This document shows positions 46,830-57,740 of a stretch of 64,000 nucleotides of DNA, in pieces. The position numbers were made by a program, and so were the translations under genes. The notes under the pieces are model-generated. The model saw nothing but the letters and a program-made list of their open reading frames with translations, did no database searches and had not been told where the DNA came from. This DNA comes from Scleroderma bovista (lineage: Eukaryota > Basidiomycota > Agaricomycetes > Boletales > Sclerodermataceae): positions 124,001 through 188,000 of the forward strand of contig JAYMGJ010000086.1 in assembly GCA_037178675.1 (NCBI GenBank). Direction: 5' to 3'. Numbering within the stretch: position 1 is the first letter of the stretch; each line of letters opens with the position of its first letter.

Positions 46830-48198
46830 GAGGAGGAGGATGCGTCGACGGATCTTGCGTTTCTTCTCCGGAGGCGATTCTGGAACGGGCGAGGGTGGCC
46901 GGACCGCTGATGGAGGTCCCGGCACAGGAATAGGGGCAGGAACTACAGCGGGCATAGGTAAATGCGCTGGTGCAGGAGGGGATGATGAAACTGGAAATGG
47001 TGAGAGTGCTCTTGTTGGCACACGGGGGGATGTTGGTATCGACGGCGATGCAAACGCAAGCGTGGGTTGGGGGCGAAGTGTTGGCGAATTCGCTAAAAAC
47101 AATGATTCGGTTAGAAACATACTGCATACCTTCGAACGAGAACACCCACATTGCTCCGGTGTAGATGTGCCCGCCATCTTGTCCTTCGTGGCTTTCGTCC
47201 CCGCCAAGAAGCCCTGCATGAAGTCCGCGCTCATACCATCGTGCCCAATGTCACTCACAACCTCCGCCTCACTTTCGAATCCGCTCCCTTGAAAGTCTGC
47301 GAGAAGGGACGACCACGTTGGCTCTATGCTCTTCGAGGACTCTATTCCTCCAGTGGTGGATACTCCAACGTGGGAGACATGCACGAACGACTGTGGCGTA
47401 GGGCCTGAGATCATGCTTGGCTTGAGCGGTGTCGTCGTGCTCGATCGAATCAGGGGTAAGTGTGCAGAGGGAACGTTCTTGGATTTAGAGGGCTTGAGTG
47501 GGTTAGTCGGTTTCGCCGGCTTCTTGGTGGAGTTTGTACGCGAACGGAAGGGACCGAAGACTGTTTTAAGTAAGAATTGAGTAAATGCAGTGGATAGCAG
47601 AGACGGGGGTGGCAACGCAAGCGAGAAGGGTGGTGAACTCACAGTGACGCCGAGTCCGGTCGACGACTTTCTTGAAGAACACGTCCGCCTCATCGTCTTC
47701 ATCGAAGCAAAGCCCAAACATACGAGTCTAAGTGAAACGGGATAGTCTTCAACCCATAACAATGATACTTTAAGATTCTGGGAGACTTACAGTGCCAGAA
47801 AAGTAATGGAAAAAAGGCTTATCCTTGTAATACTCGAACACTTCCGGAACCGAGAACATCCATACTATCCTGTTCGTCTTCACGTCGATGAGGCGAAACC
47901 AGTACTTTTCCTTATGACGTGACCCGTGACCCAATCCACGGTCTGCGAGGGGAGGTGACAACGGTAACGCAGGCGCGGGAGCAGGGGAGGCCAGCCCCTC
48001 GCGATCGCGCCCAAAAACGAGTATGCCTCTTAGCTTGGAATAGCTCCAGTTCGGGTGTGGATTGATGAATGGCGCGTAGTACACTCTGACCGTCGCAGTG
48101 GCGATCACCTTATGCGTGCTGGGCTCGAGAACAGAAGAGAGGTAAGGGTGGCGCTGTTTATCTTCCGCCGTGAAGAACGTCGTCGTCGACTGGTGCAT
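46830..48198 (-). CDS. WASP-like WH1-CRIB protein without a C-terminal VCA module
   Basis: The start at 48198 gives MHQSTTTFFTAEDKQRHPYL, then the WH1 domain: TATVRVYYAPFINPHPNWSY, GILVFGRDREG, YWFRLIDVKTNRIVWMFSVP, EVFEYYKDKPFFHYFSGT, intron, RMFGLCFDEDDEADVFFKKV. After another intron and a Lys/Ser linker comes ISGPTPQSFVHVSHVG, an exact fit to the CRIB consensus (I-S-x-P-x2-4-F-x-H-x2-H-V-G) for binding GTP-loaded Cdc42/Rac. Then DGMSADFMQGFLAG and a Pro-rich tail ending EKKRKIRRRILLL. WASPs normally finish with WH2-central-acidic (VCA) to activate Arp2/3; none is visible here. So it may bind Cdc42 and verprolin-type partners without activating Arp2/3. The exon border near 47130 is uncertain. 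Confidence 0.85.
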
Positions 48199-49623
48199 GC
48201 AGACGTAGATGAGGTGGAGACGTAGTTGCAGAGAACGACTATGATGCACAGGTATGCAGTATCAGATGTCCGTTGAACGCAAAGAGAAGACAAACAGGGA
48301 GTTTATGTACGACGTGATTCAGCAATTGTATTCTGGAGAAAAGCGTGGTCACCTCATGGACTCACCTCCTTGAACCGGTGGCACTGCAATCCTCAAAAAG
48401 AAAGGATGCAGTGACCATTGTCATGGTATAGGGTACGGTTCATCTTGGATAGCTCTCCCATCCAAACTCCTAACCACAGCAATCCCAGTCCACCATACCA
48501 ACAGCAGACCAGCCCAAGCATCCCAAATACATCGCTATCTCTTCATCACCTGATATCGGAGATGTCCAAAGAAGAGTACTGCGGATATCTGTGTAAGGAC
48601 CATCACTGTGGAGTAGCTTTTGGCCGGGCAATTAAGTACCCCTCCAAACGTCGAGGTGGACAGACCGACCGAGGGCTACAGGATGCTGCTAGGACAGAGG
48701 CAATATCAAACACTGATCATCACCACGAGCGACACGAGGCAAGGTCCAGAACAAGGTTTAGTCATGCATCGTGTTACACACATCAGGAAGGTGACAATAC
48801 GGAGGCCGACACACGTAACGAGCTGGCGACATATGTCGACTCGGGACGGCCATATGTGGGTGGTTACATGATGACCACCGTATCCAGGAACAGCCGAGCA
48901 GAGATTTTTTGGATGAGATTCAGAATGGACGGCGTTTCACCAGACTGAGATAGGAAACAACCTATTTACTGTATTTGTTTTGTGGGCGCTAGGAGGCTGT
49001 TGCTGTCCGCGTCAGAAGTCATGCATACATATTGCATCAAAAGCTGAACCTACCCAGAAGGACATAATGACCAACGACCGCGTACATATTTCGAATTCCG
49101 CCATTCGGACCATGGTCATACATGGCTTTTAGGAGGCATGGCCCACGCAGTGTTCCCCATCGAAACTTATCTTGGCACAAGTGAGGACCTTAACACGGCT
49201 TATCGGTGCGTCCGCATTGGAAATGACGTGAGTCAGAGCAACTAGCTCTGTAGACATTTTCATGAGTGGTTAGTCGTAAAAGGACCAAGACAATGTTCCA
49301 AGGTATGATGCCCCTTCAAATTGATATATCATCGCAGAAGGAAATTTTGAGTCTTGCTCAACGCTATACCAAATCCGAACACTTGTTACCACGAAAACGC
49401 GTGGCAACCTAACATTTTTTTCTGTCATTGGCCGGTCCCCGAGGCGTTTCACTGAGTGATTGACCAGGAAACCTTGCGGAGATTATGCAACAGGGAAGAT
49501 AATGAAAGCACTTGGAGACCGAATGATGTTTACGCGGACAGCCCACGCGTCATACGTTTGGGACGGCCGAGAAACACTTGGCACGCGTGTGGATGGGAAT
49601 GGGCATATTTCCCTCCGGTGGCG
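48199..49623. other. Intergenic, no gene seen
   Basis: A 176-residue open frame (48418-48948) has biased composition, no family motif and no supporting exons; I do not call it. The rest holds the promoter of the WH1-CRIB gene and the 3' end of the next gene. Confidence 0.5.
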
Positions 49624-50981
49624 TCACATCAGAAATGCACCCTTGGAGCGTTCGTCCATAAAAGCCAACCGAGCGCCTTTTAAGACACGAGACTTCCCAA
49701 GATCACCGATCTTCGAGGTACCGCTGCCGTTTGCTTCCCTAGGCCGATATTGATATGCGTCTAAAACGCTTCGCAGTGATAACGAATATGGGACATTATG
49801 GTATACTTTGATGTAGTCTGTCGCCTCTAATTGTGCCCTATACACGTACGGTGCGAAGCTGTCACAAGGTAGACTTGATCCAGTTGTGGTTTTTGAATAT
49901 TGCTGGCGGAATTGGTGATAGGGATTGTTGGCGCTCTCAGTTGGATCTGAGGCAGTGTCCGCGGTGAATATTGAATCTGGAGAAGCGGCGTGGAAAGATA
50001 ATGAAATAGGGCCTAGATTGGCCGCCTGCTGTAGCTTTAGGAGGAAGTCCCAGAAATCGATCAGAATCTCGCGAGTCCAAATTATCTTGTGGCTCGTTAG
50101 ATGGATCAACTCGGAGACTAATCCAATATCCTGTGGAGATTGTGTGATGACTGCCATGCTTGCATGCTCCAATGGTACCTGTCCTCGGATAGGAATAAAC
50201 CACGCCCCTCTTCGATACTGGCTCCCCAGAAGTTCTGAGACAGATGAGACGGTATAAGGTGGAATAGGTAGTGGTTGCCTCTTCGAGAAGCGTGGAAGCC
50301 TGGTAGTGTCGGGATTCTTGATCTTGATATTGCGCGAGGCCACAAAATGAGGCTAAAACGCGCATAAAACGGACTGGTTACACGTAAGGACATCCGAGGA
50401 TAGCACTAACCTGTGGTAGCAAGTTGACAATAGAGGATGTGATAAGCTTAGGCCTCTTCACTGGCTCGGGGAAGAGTGGTTCAGACTCTAGCACACGTTT
50501 CACGCCACGCTGGCACAGTGGTGCATCGGGCAATCGCCTTTTACCTGGTCCGCGAGAACTGGAGTCGCAAAGACGCGCCAAAACTTGGAAGTTTGTGCTC
50601 TTAAACTCGTCAAGATGCTGCAAAGATATGCACTCATCGCTATCTGGCGAAGGGAGAACGCCCCATTCACGTAGACTTTCGATGCCAGGCCACTGGATTC
50701 CACTGGCGATCCGTGGTGGCTCTGGGTCATACTGGTACAATCTGTCATGCACCAGTCCTATTGATACGTTGGCATACAAACCCTATACCAGTGCAAACTG
50801 CGTACGTACGGAACACCGACTCATCCGTACTTCGCGCAGGCGCAGCCCAATTCGCATCGGATCGCAACGCGGAGACCAAGGCGCGTCCCATTTCAAGCCT
50901 GCTTGTAGAAGTTGCATTACTATCTCCATCGGCCACAAAGCTGTGGATCGTTGTTCTCGCGTCCGACATCTTCGTCTGCAT
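49624..50981 (-). CDS. Protein of unknown function, multi-exon
   Basis: The start at 50981 gives MQTKMSDARTTIHSFVADGD, then RSDANWAAPARSTDESVF. A GTACGT intron joins this in frame to RLVHDRLYQYDPEPPRIASG, then GIESLREWGVLPSPDSDECI and a basic, nuclear-localisation-like part (GPGKRRLPDAPLCQRGVKRV and EPVKRPKL). An intron near 50346-50404 leads to PHFVASRNIKIKNPD and a 230-residue open C-terminal exon with YRRGAWFIPIRGQVPLEHAS, REILIDFWDFLLKLQQ and LGKSRVLKGARLAFMDERSK. I do not recognise the family. It shares a 246-bp upstream region with the divergent FAD oxidoreductase gene. Confidence 0.7.
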
Positions 50982-51227
50982 TCGATTTCTGCTGTTGGCC
51001 GCATAACGCACTTAGAATGCAATAAACATATCAGGCAAAGGTAAAAGTTACCGAGTCCACGGTAAGAGAGGGTCAAATCACCACGAGGAGTGCAAGAAAC
51101 GACTGAAACAAAATTCAACACAGCCACAAGAGCATATGGTCATGACAAACTCGGAAATGGGCGGTATCCGTGCTGGTTCTTGCTAACTCGTCGTTACTTT
51201 TCGTTAGACGCATCGTTGCCGAAGGTA
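50982..51227. promoter_or_regulatory. Shared divergent promoter
   Basis: Spans 246 bp between the starts of the unknown gene (-) and the FAD oxidoreductase (+). No clear TATA or other named site was found. Confidence 0.5.
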
Positions 51228-52510
51228 ATGACCCAGGCGGAACAACGCAATATCCTCATTATCGGTGGCGGAATAATCGGCTGTACTACCGCCTATTATT
51301 TATCTAGACATCCCCTCTATGACCCGGAAACAACGAAGATAACCGTCCTGGAAGCATCTGAGAATGGGATTGCTCAAGGGGCATCCGGAAAGGCGGGTGG
51401 TCTAATCGCCAGATGGGCGTACCCAACCGAACTTGTCGACATCTCATTCCCTGAGCATGTCAGACTGGCGAAGGAGCATAACGGAGCAGACAGGTGGGGT
51501 TTCCGCTTTGTCGACTGCGGGACGTGGGAGGGCGTTGGCGAGGATTTGGACAGTGAACCTGGCCCTGGAGCAAGAAAGGGGGACAGACGGAAGAGTTTAG
51601 AAAAGAAGCTCGGTCTCGAATCGGACACGCATTCCAAAGGGATCAACAGTGGACACCCAGAGAACTTGAATTGGGTCAAGCAAGAACTCACGACGTCGTA
51701 CGCCCCAATGGATCCAGCGTCTGGCTTCGAGGGAACCGCTCAGGTGCACCCTTATCTGTTCACCACAAGTATGATGGCGTTGGCGGCAGAGAAGGGAGTA
51801 AACCTCCAAAAGGGGAGCGCAATTTCCATAGAAAGGGAATCAGGAAGGGTCGTAGGTGTCCGGTGCAGGGATCCCACCGACAATAATCAAGATCAGTTCA
51901 TTTCTGCCACTCACGTTATTCTGGCTGCTGGTGCATGGTCTCGATCGATACTCCCGTCCTTACCGGTCACCGCTACTCGTGCCCATAGCATCACTATACG
52001 TCCAGAGCCTGACATAAACATCGCGCCATACGTGCTCTTTACCGAAATACGTTTACCACGGAGCCGTCTTGCCTCGCCGGAAATATACGCCCGGCCAGAT
52101 AACGAAGTTTACGCTTGTGGTCCAGGGGATGGCTCAAGACTACCAAAGAATGTAGACGAGGTAGAAGTCGACCAGGCGGCGTGTGAGAGTATCTGGAAAC
52201 ACGTCGCGAGCATTTCGCCAGAGCTGAGAAAGGGAAGAGTCGACAAACGTCAAGCTTGCTTCCTTCCGGTTGTGACCCATGGAAGCGCTGGAGGACCGAT
52301 CATCGGAGAAGCAAAAACAGTCGCCAGTGGTCTCTATATTGCAACTGGGCACACTTGCTGGGTGAGTCCCGATTGTCCGGGTCAGGGAATGTGAATGGCC
52401 TTACAGCCCCTCAGGGAATCTGTAATGCGCCTGGGACAGCCAAGGCTATGGCAGAACTAGTCATGAGCGGTAAAGAGCCGTCTGGGAAAATCAAGAGGCT
52501 TTTTTTGTAG
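51228..52510 (+). CDS. FAD-dependent oxidoreductase, TDA3-like (DAO family)
   Basis: Two exons with a 53-nt intron (52362-52414). The start at 51228 gives MTQAEQRNILIIGGGIIGCT, the GxGxxG FAD-binding loop, followed by the acidic strand-end KITVLEASENGIAQGASGKA, as in D-amino-acid-oxidase-like (DAO) enzymes. Further motifs: GGLIARWAYPTELVDI, FVDCGTWEG, VHPYLFTTSMMALAAEKGVN, HVILAAGAWSRSILPSLPV, PEIYARPDNEVYACGPGDGS and, across the intron, GLYIATGHTCW-GICNAPGT, the C-terminal FAD contact. The family resembles yeast TDA3, a putative oxidoreductase linked to endosomal recycling; the substrate is unknown. The ORF opens upstream of 51228, but the chosen Met starts right at the family's N-terminus. 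Confidence 0.88.
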
Positions 52511-54002
52511 AAATGCTTGCCAGAAAAATAAAGACCTTCAGGGTGTTTTGCCTTGTACACACGGTGACATATGGCCATCATCCGCAGCATCAATAAAGAT
52601 TTGAAAGTTGGGTTACGCGATAAGCTCATCAGCGGACGGTTCTCCGGCGCGACTTACCTCAAAACTTGAAAGAGGGTTCTATGCCGTGTTCTCCGTCCCA
52701 GTAATATGGCTCCTGGTGTTTCCCAGTCGTCCTATACCACAGCTAGTGTAAAATTACTGCGGTTGGATTGGCGTGACTGGAGAACTGTGTGTTGCGAGTT
52801 CTTGCTCGGTAGGTCGCTCTCGGAGGTAACGTTACTGTAAGGCGCGTTGCTGTACAGACCATGTTACAACAAGCACCGCATATAGACACAATGGCGGGCA
52901 AGTATTGCGCCACTGAATGGCATTAGCCTCGTGTCAGGGGTTGACAAAGTATAAATATACCTTTCGTGTACACATAACTAGCCATTGAGCGAGTGCTGTG
53001 CGGCGTTCCTCGGCGAGAGTAAGAACTGTTAGGGAAGCGACTTTCTTCCCGAGTCCTGACAGGATTGGCCCGGGAACAATCCACGAGATGAGCTCGGAAC
53101 GGATATGTATACACATCCGGAACCCGATTCTTCAAGTTGCACTGCCAGGCCATTGATGATCGTTTGACCCTGACGTCCTGGACCAGGATAGGTATGCGGC
53201 CAACCCTCTGACTGTAAATAAATTACTTACAAGTTGATACGGTTCGTAAGTAGTCAATGGGTGCTCGCTGAATAAGTCAGTCGTTGCCGTGGCGGCCCTG
53301 ATGCGTGCCTTCCTCCGAAATCTGCCAATTGGCGGGCCATCAACGGACACACACGAGAACCACCGAAGAAACGTTTCCGTAACGCGTATCTAACTTCTCG
53401 CTTGCGTTCTTCTGAGGCAAAAGGTATCTTGTCCCTCACCGTCTTCTCGGAGTCAAAATGTTTCGTTGCAACTTCTAATGCCAGTCTCCAGGAATTCGGT
53501 GCGACATCGGGTCGTAGTGGTCCCTGCCGCCAAGCAGGAATAACTAAGTCGACCCCAACCTCGTGCCCTTGTGTCAACTGTGACGCGTGATCCTTAACTA
53601 CTGGTCTACAAGCTAAAAAGGGCGAGCGTCAACGACCGACCAAAATGTCACATATTCATTCCCTTTTCACCTTCTATCTTCCCGTTTTCCTTAATAATGT
53701 CATGATCCTCCTCTAATAACGGTCCCAGGAAGCCGCCAACGCTTTCAACCTACCCCACACTGCTAGCATATTCGTATTAACTCATCTATTCACGATCGGT
53801 AAGCACAACCTCATCCTAGGCTTCTTTTCATCCAGTTGTATCATTACGCGTCTGCGTTCCTCATTTCATGGAACTTAATCCCGATCCCAGGTCTCCAGCT
53901 CCAACGAACATACATAGCTGCTGCTGCACATCTATCAGCCATAAAGTCATTTTCCCTCACCGTCACTCCCTTCGTCAGACTCCACCCTCGCCACGGGTAC
54001 CA
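52511..54002. other. Gene-poor stretch with protein-like minus-strand pieces
   Basis: On the minus strand, 53577-53380 (GVDLVIPAWRQGPLRPDVAP and SEKTVRDKIPFASEERKREV), 53330-53230 (TDLFSEHPLTTYEPYQL followed by GTAAGT) and 53116-52934 (SELISWIVPGPILSGLGKKV, ending YLYFVNP-stop) look like parts of one small gene. I could not join them with confidence. It may be real or decayed. The rest shows nothing. Confidence 0.3.
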
Positions 54003-54818
54003 CCATCTCTTGCAATCGCACAAAAATGAGCACGTCCCGCTTGCTGCCTACCACACACTTCACCATGTATCAAAACGATGACCCTCTCGAGTACGTGTTG
54101 CGCTCATGTATTATCGTGAGCCTGATCTGACGGTGGAACAAGCATTCTATGTCGTAAATTAAACGTAGCCAAGGCAACTCTTGCACCAGGCTCTCCAATA
54201 CCATCCACAATCGATATGCGTGTTGTCAAGGATGCACATGTCCCCTCTCATGTCCTCGCCGTCTTCGACGTAGCACAGGGCGACTGGGGACCCACATACC
54301 AGCCTACCTTAATGCCCGTCAGTGCCGACATGTATACAAGAGACTTTCGCACAAATTTCATCCCACAAAGTCCCCCCGGCACGCCTTATCCTGTTCCATA
54401 CTGGGTCGCTGATCTAGGGGAACAATATGTAACCCTCCCAGTCATCCCCACTTTAGTCCCCCATGCTGCATCGATACCGTTGCTATTCTTGTTTGGCCTG
54501 GGCTTCGAAAGACGGTCACAGTTCCTCTGCTGCCGCTTGCTCCCTACTGAAGTCATTGAGGAATTTCCTGCTCCTCAAGCCATGGCGCAATTGATGGCGG
54601 AGCGGTGTAGCGACGAGCAGCTGGCCAACCACATCAGGTTCAATCAGGGTCTGTGGAAAAACATTCTGTTACTAGGTCCGCGTGACACCGAATTTATCGA
54701 AGTGGTACATACAGCTTGGAACGCCACTGTCGAAGCACGACGTATCCGGCAGCGCGCCACGGTGACGAGATCAGCAAGCACAGAACTGATGTCTCCCATG
54801 CCAACTCGTGGCATATAA
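54003..54818 (+). CDS. Small protein of unknown function
   Basis: The long open exon (from about 54178 to 54818) encodes about 210 residues: STIDMRVVKDAHVPSHVLAV then FDVAQGDWGPTYQPTLMPVS, PVPYWVADLGEQYVTLPVIP, a hydrophobic LLFLFGLGFERRS, then a helical C-terminal part (MAQLMAERCSDEQLANHIRF and EFIEVVHTAWNATVEARRIR). A likely first exon starts at 54027 (MSTSRLLPTTHFTMYQNDDP) or just upstream, with a donor at GTGAGC (54117) and an AAG acceptor before ATLAPGSP; this junction is uncertain. Otherwise the start is Met at 54216. No family recognised. Confidence 0.55.
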
Positions 54819-57740
54819 TGATTCTTATCCCCTCCGTTTCCCACCAACTTCTCTGACTTCCTTTCCACCTACGTGAAAATGGCCCTAATACGACATTTAC
54901 TTGTACGGGAATCATGACCTTCTACTCACATACACGTGCGCTGTGCTAATTTCTCTTGCTTCTCTCCTACCAGTAGCGATTATCGTAAGTAGATACGAAT
55001 AATATCATCGTCCGCTCAGTTTTTTTGGGCTAGGCTGAACACCCTCCTTCTGGAATTCAAAGCGTGTCGACTCTGACGGACATATTCTCCCGCTTGGAAT
55101 TCTAGCCATTTCAATTGCGGCGACCCGCCTTAGGTCCGGTTGTTGACTTAAGAGAAACTTTCTTCACGCGCCCGCATTCTCACAAGAACATGTTGCTGGG
55201 AAGGAATGTGGCCGACTGTACAAAACCGTTAAGAAAGGGGGGTTGCGTCCGACGCCACTGTGCAGTCCGATCGATTCCTATACGTTAATGGATCAGGAAA
55301 GTGGCTCACTCTCCCCTGATACTTAACTCACATAGACATAACTTCTCCGAGACTGAGGCTTCTGGAAAAGAGGTAGGGATGAAAAATAATGTGCACCTAC
55401 TACTCGGCGCTGAAATTCGTGATCCGAACAAAGGGGATAGGGATACTATGAGGCGTTTCGCCAGCGAAATATTTCCAGCTTTAGATGCACTCGAATACGG
55501 CGCGTCACAAGTATGTAAACCTCTACTTTCCTCCTTGGAAGCTAGTCCATCGACTACGCCAAATATATACAACCATGACACACCATAGGACTTGTTGGAC
55601 AATAGTTGAACAATGGATGAATGCTTTCAATTGACGCTGTCGTCATGGAATAGCTTTCGTAAGGGGTCATACTCCATTAGGTTGTCCTCGCTGCCTTATG
55701 TTGTCCCTTCACCATATCACACAGAACGTTGATCGATCGAATGGGTCGAAGTTCGTCAATCAACGTTGCAACTTTGGCTAAGCAATTACCTCCCAATTCT
55801 ACATGGTGGATGTTTGTCGAGCTGATGCATGGAGACATCCCCTTGGCAAAATTGACAGCAACTCATCACCGCCAGCCAAGCTTGACCTTGCTCATCGATG
55901 CCACTCAGTCAAGTATAGACGACGTATGACCATAAGAAAGAAAAGGAAGAGACACGTACTTATGTGCAATTGAACAAACCCCCCCGTTGCTGCACGCTCA
56001 ATCATTTGACTAGTCAACCCCCACCTGTTCTCGCGATCGTCTCCCTGTTCCAGAACCTTGCACTCTTGCCTAACTGGCACAGAATCGACGCATCCACGGT
56101 TTATCCCCCCGCCCATAATGACGACCGCCTGGTTGCATCCCTACCGATTGCAGGGTTGGAAAGTTGCTTCGGCAATGCTGCGGCATCAGTATCGCGATTA
56201 ACCCGGAGTATGTGACGGTCTGTGACGAGGAAGCATTTTACATGCAATGTCTCCTGCAGTGTCCTGGTCTGGTTGGGTGGGGATCCGAAGGGACAAAGTA
56301 ATAGGTGTTCCTCTGGAGCACGAGCTCTGGTCGGTCCTTCGTATGTGAACGCGCCCACAGCTGGGTATCTTCGTATTCAAGCGTTGTAGGGGCAATGAAT
56401 TCCACTTACTCTACAATTTGATAATTCGTCCGTGTTCCAATCAAGAAGTGCTGGTTGGTACCCCTGCCTTTAGTTCGTTGCTGAGTTATTTCTGCTATGA
56501 CTGTCAGTCACGACAACTGTTACCATCTTCGAAATTCGATGGAAAGAGTCCGTCGGAGAAGTCCTCCAGTGGTGTAAAGTCATGCAGTTGTGGTGTTGGA
56601 CGACAAGATGCAGACAACCTGCCGGCGATGTCGTCAGCGTAGCTGAGCGCACTTCGATGCACCGCGCAGGGAATCGATCTCCGAACGTGCCGTTTTATTC
56701 GTCGAGGCTGGAGGAGACAAGAAACGCGAGTACTAAAGAACATTACTTGAGGCACGATAGCAAGTGGATGTTTTCCGTCTCTTCGATGTTTAAACGTTGC
56801 GGAAGAGAGATGGTGCCGTCCTTCCGAGATCACTGCTAGAACTAGGCAGGGCGGACGTTGTGCGTTAGGTATACTTGAAGGCAACAAGCCAAGAGTCGAG
56901 GCTGAGGTAAGATGTCGAAGGCTTCACTGATGCCATTGGACCGTCACAAAACGAGGATGGCCTCCAGAGAGGTAGGCTTTCCGCATAAAAGTCACGACTT
57001 TTGACGTACCCCCGGGCTACATTCGTTAATGATTTCGAGAGGGTCGGAGGGAGCAATAGCAAGGCATTAGTGTGAAATAGGGACAACAGGATCAGTGTGA
57101 GCGAAAAAGAAACGAGGAGGATAACGGATGAAGGGCTGATCGATCGGTGATCAAGCGGAAGGCAGGAGGCGAACAACGCACACATCACGGTAGGTGATGA
57201 CGACAAAAAGTAATAATTGTGGTCCTAAGTTGTCAACCACAAGAGAAAAAATCAATAACATTGAAAGTTGACTAGCGATGGTCACTCTATACAAACCTTA
57301 TAATATAGAGTGAGCACCATGGCTGATTCAAGACGCCTCACTAATAGGCCACAATTTCTGCAGGACGCAACGATGGTTGCGTTCCAGCAAGTCGGGAATC
57401 AGAAGTTGCGGTGTTGATTCCAAACTTGCTAGAAGGAATGCGGCATTGTAAGAAGAATGCCAATACCATGGTATGGGAGCATCTATGGAACGTCGGTGTC
57501 CGCTGTTAGTACTGGCAAGCTTTTGCACTTCCGGTTCGGCCGAGTGCAACGGAAAGTCACGTGCCATACGAAAGAAGTCTTCGGAGCCGAGAAAATGCAC
57601 AAGTAACTTTCCGATGCCCTATACTGACGATGATTGTAGGCGGTGCAGGTCCTTCAAGCGGTGGCGCTGGTGTGAGCGAGGAACGTGTAGCTTGCTGTGA
57701 GGCGAACTCCCACTGCACTCTCATCAACTGACCTTCCTGG
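54819..57740. other. Mostly gene-free, one possible small gene
   Basis: A plus-strand segment 55378-55510 (MKNNVHLLLGAEIRDPNKGD, ending GASQ and GTATGT) and one at 55735-55929 (LAKQLPPNSTWWMFVELMHG) could be exons of a small gene, but no clean model results. A minus-strand frame at 56865-57206 starts with a hydrophobic stretch; no support. The remainder shows nothing. Confidence 0.35.

Noticed and set aside
48418..48948. 176-residue plus-strand open frame
   Set aside because: Biased composition, no family motif, no neighbouring exons, and it covers the probable promoter of the WH1-CRIB gene.
56865..57206. Minus-strand frame with a hydrophobic start, possible secreted peptide
   Set aside because: No start context, no homologous feel in the mature part and no supporting neighbour; a chance hydrophobic stretch is more likely.
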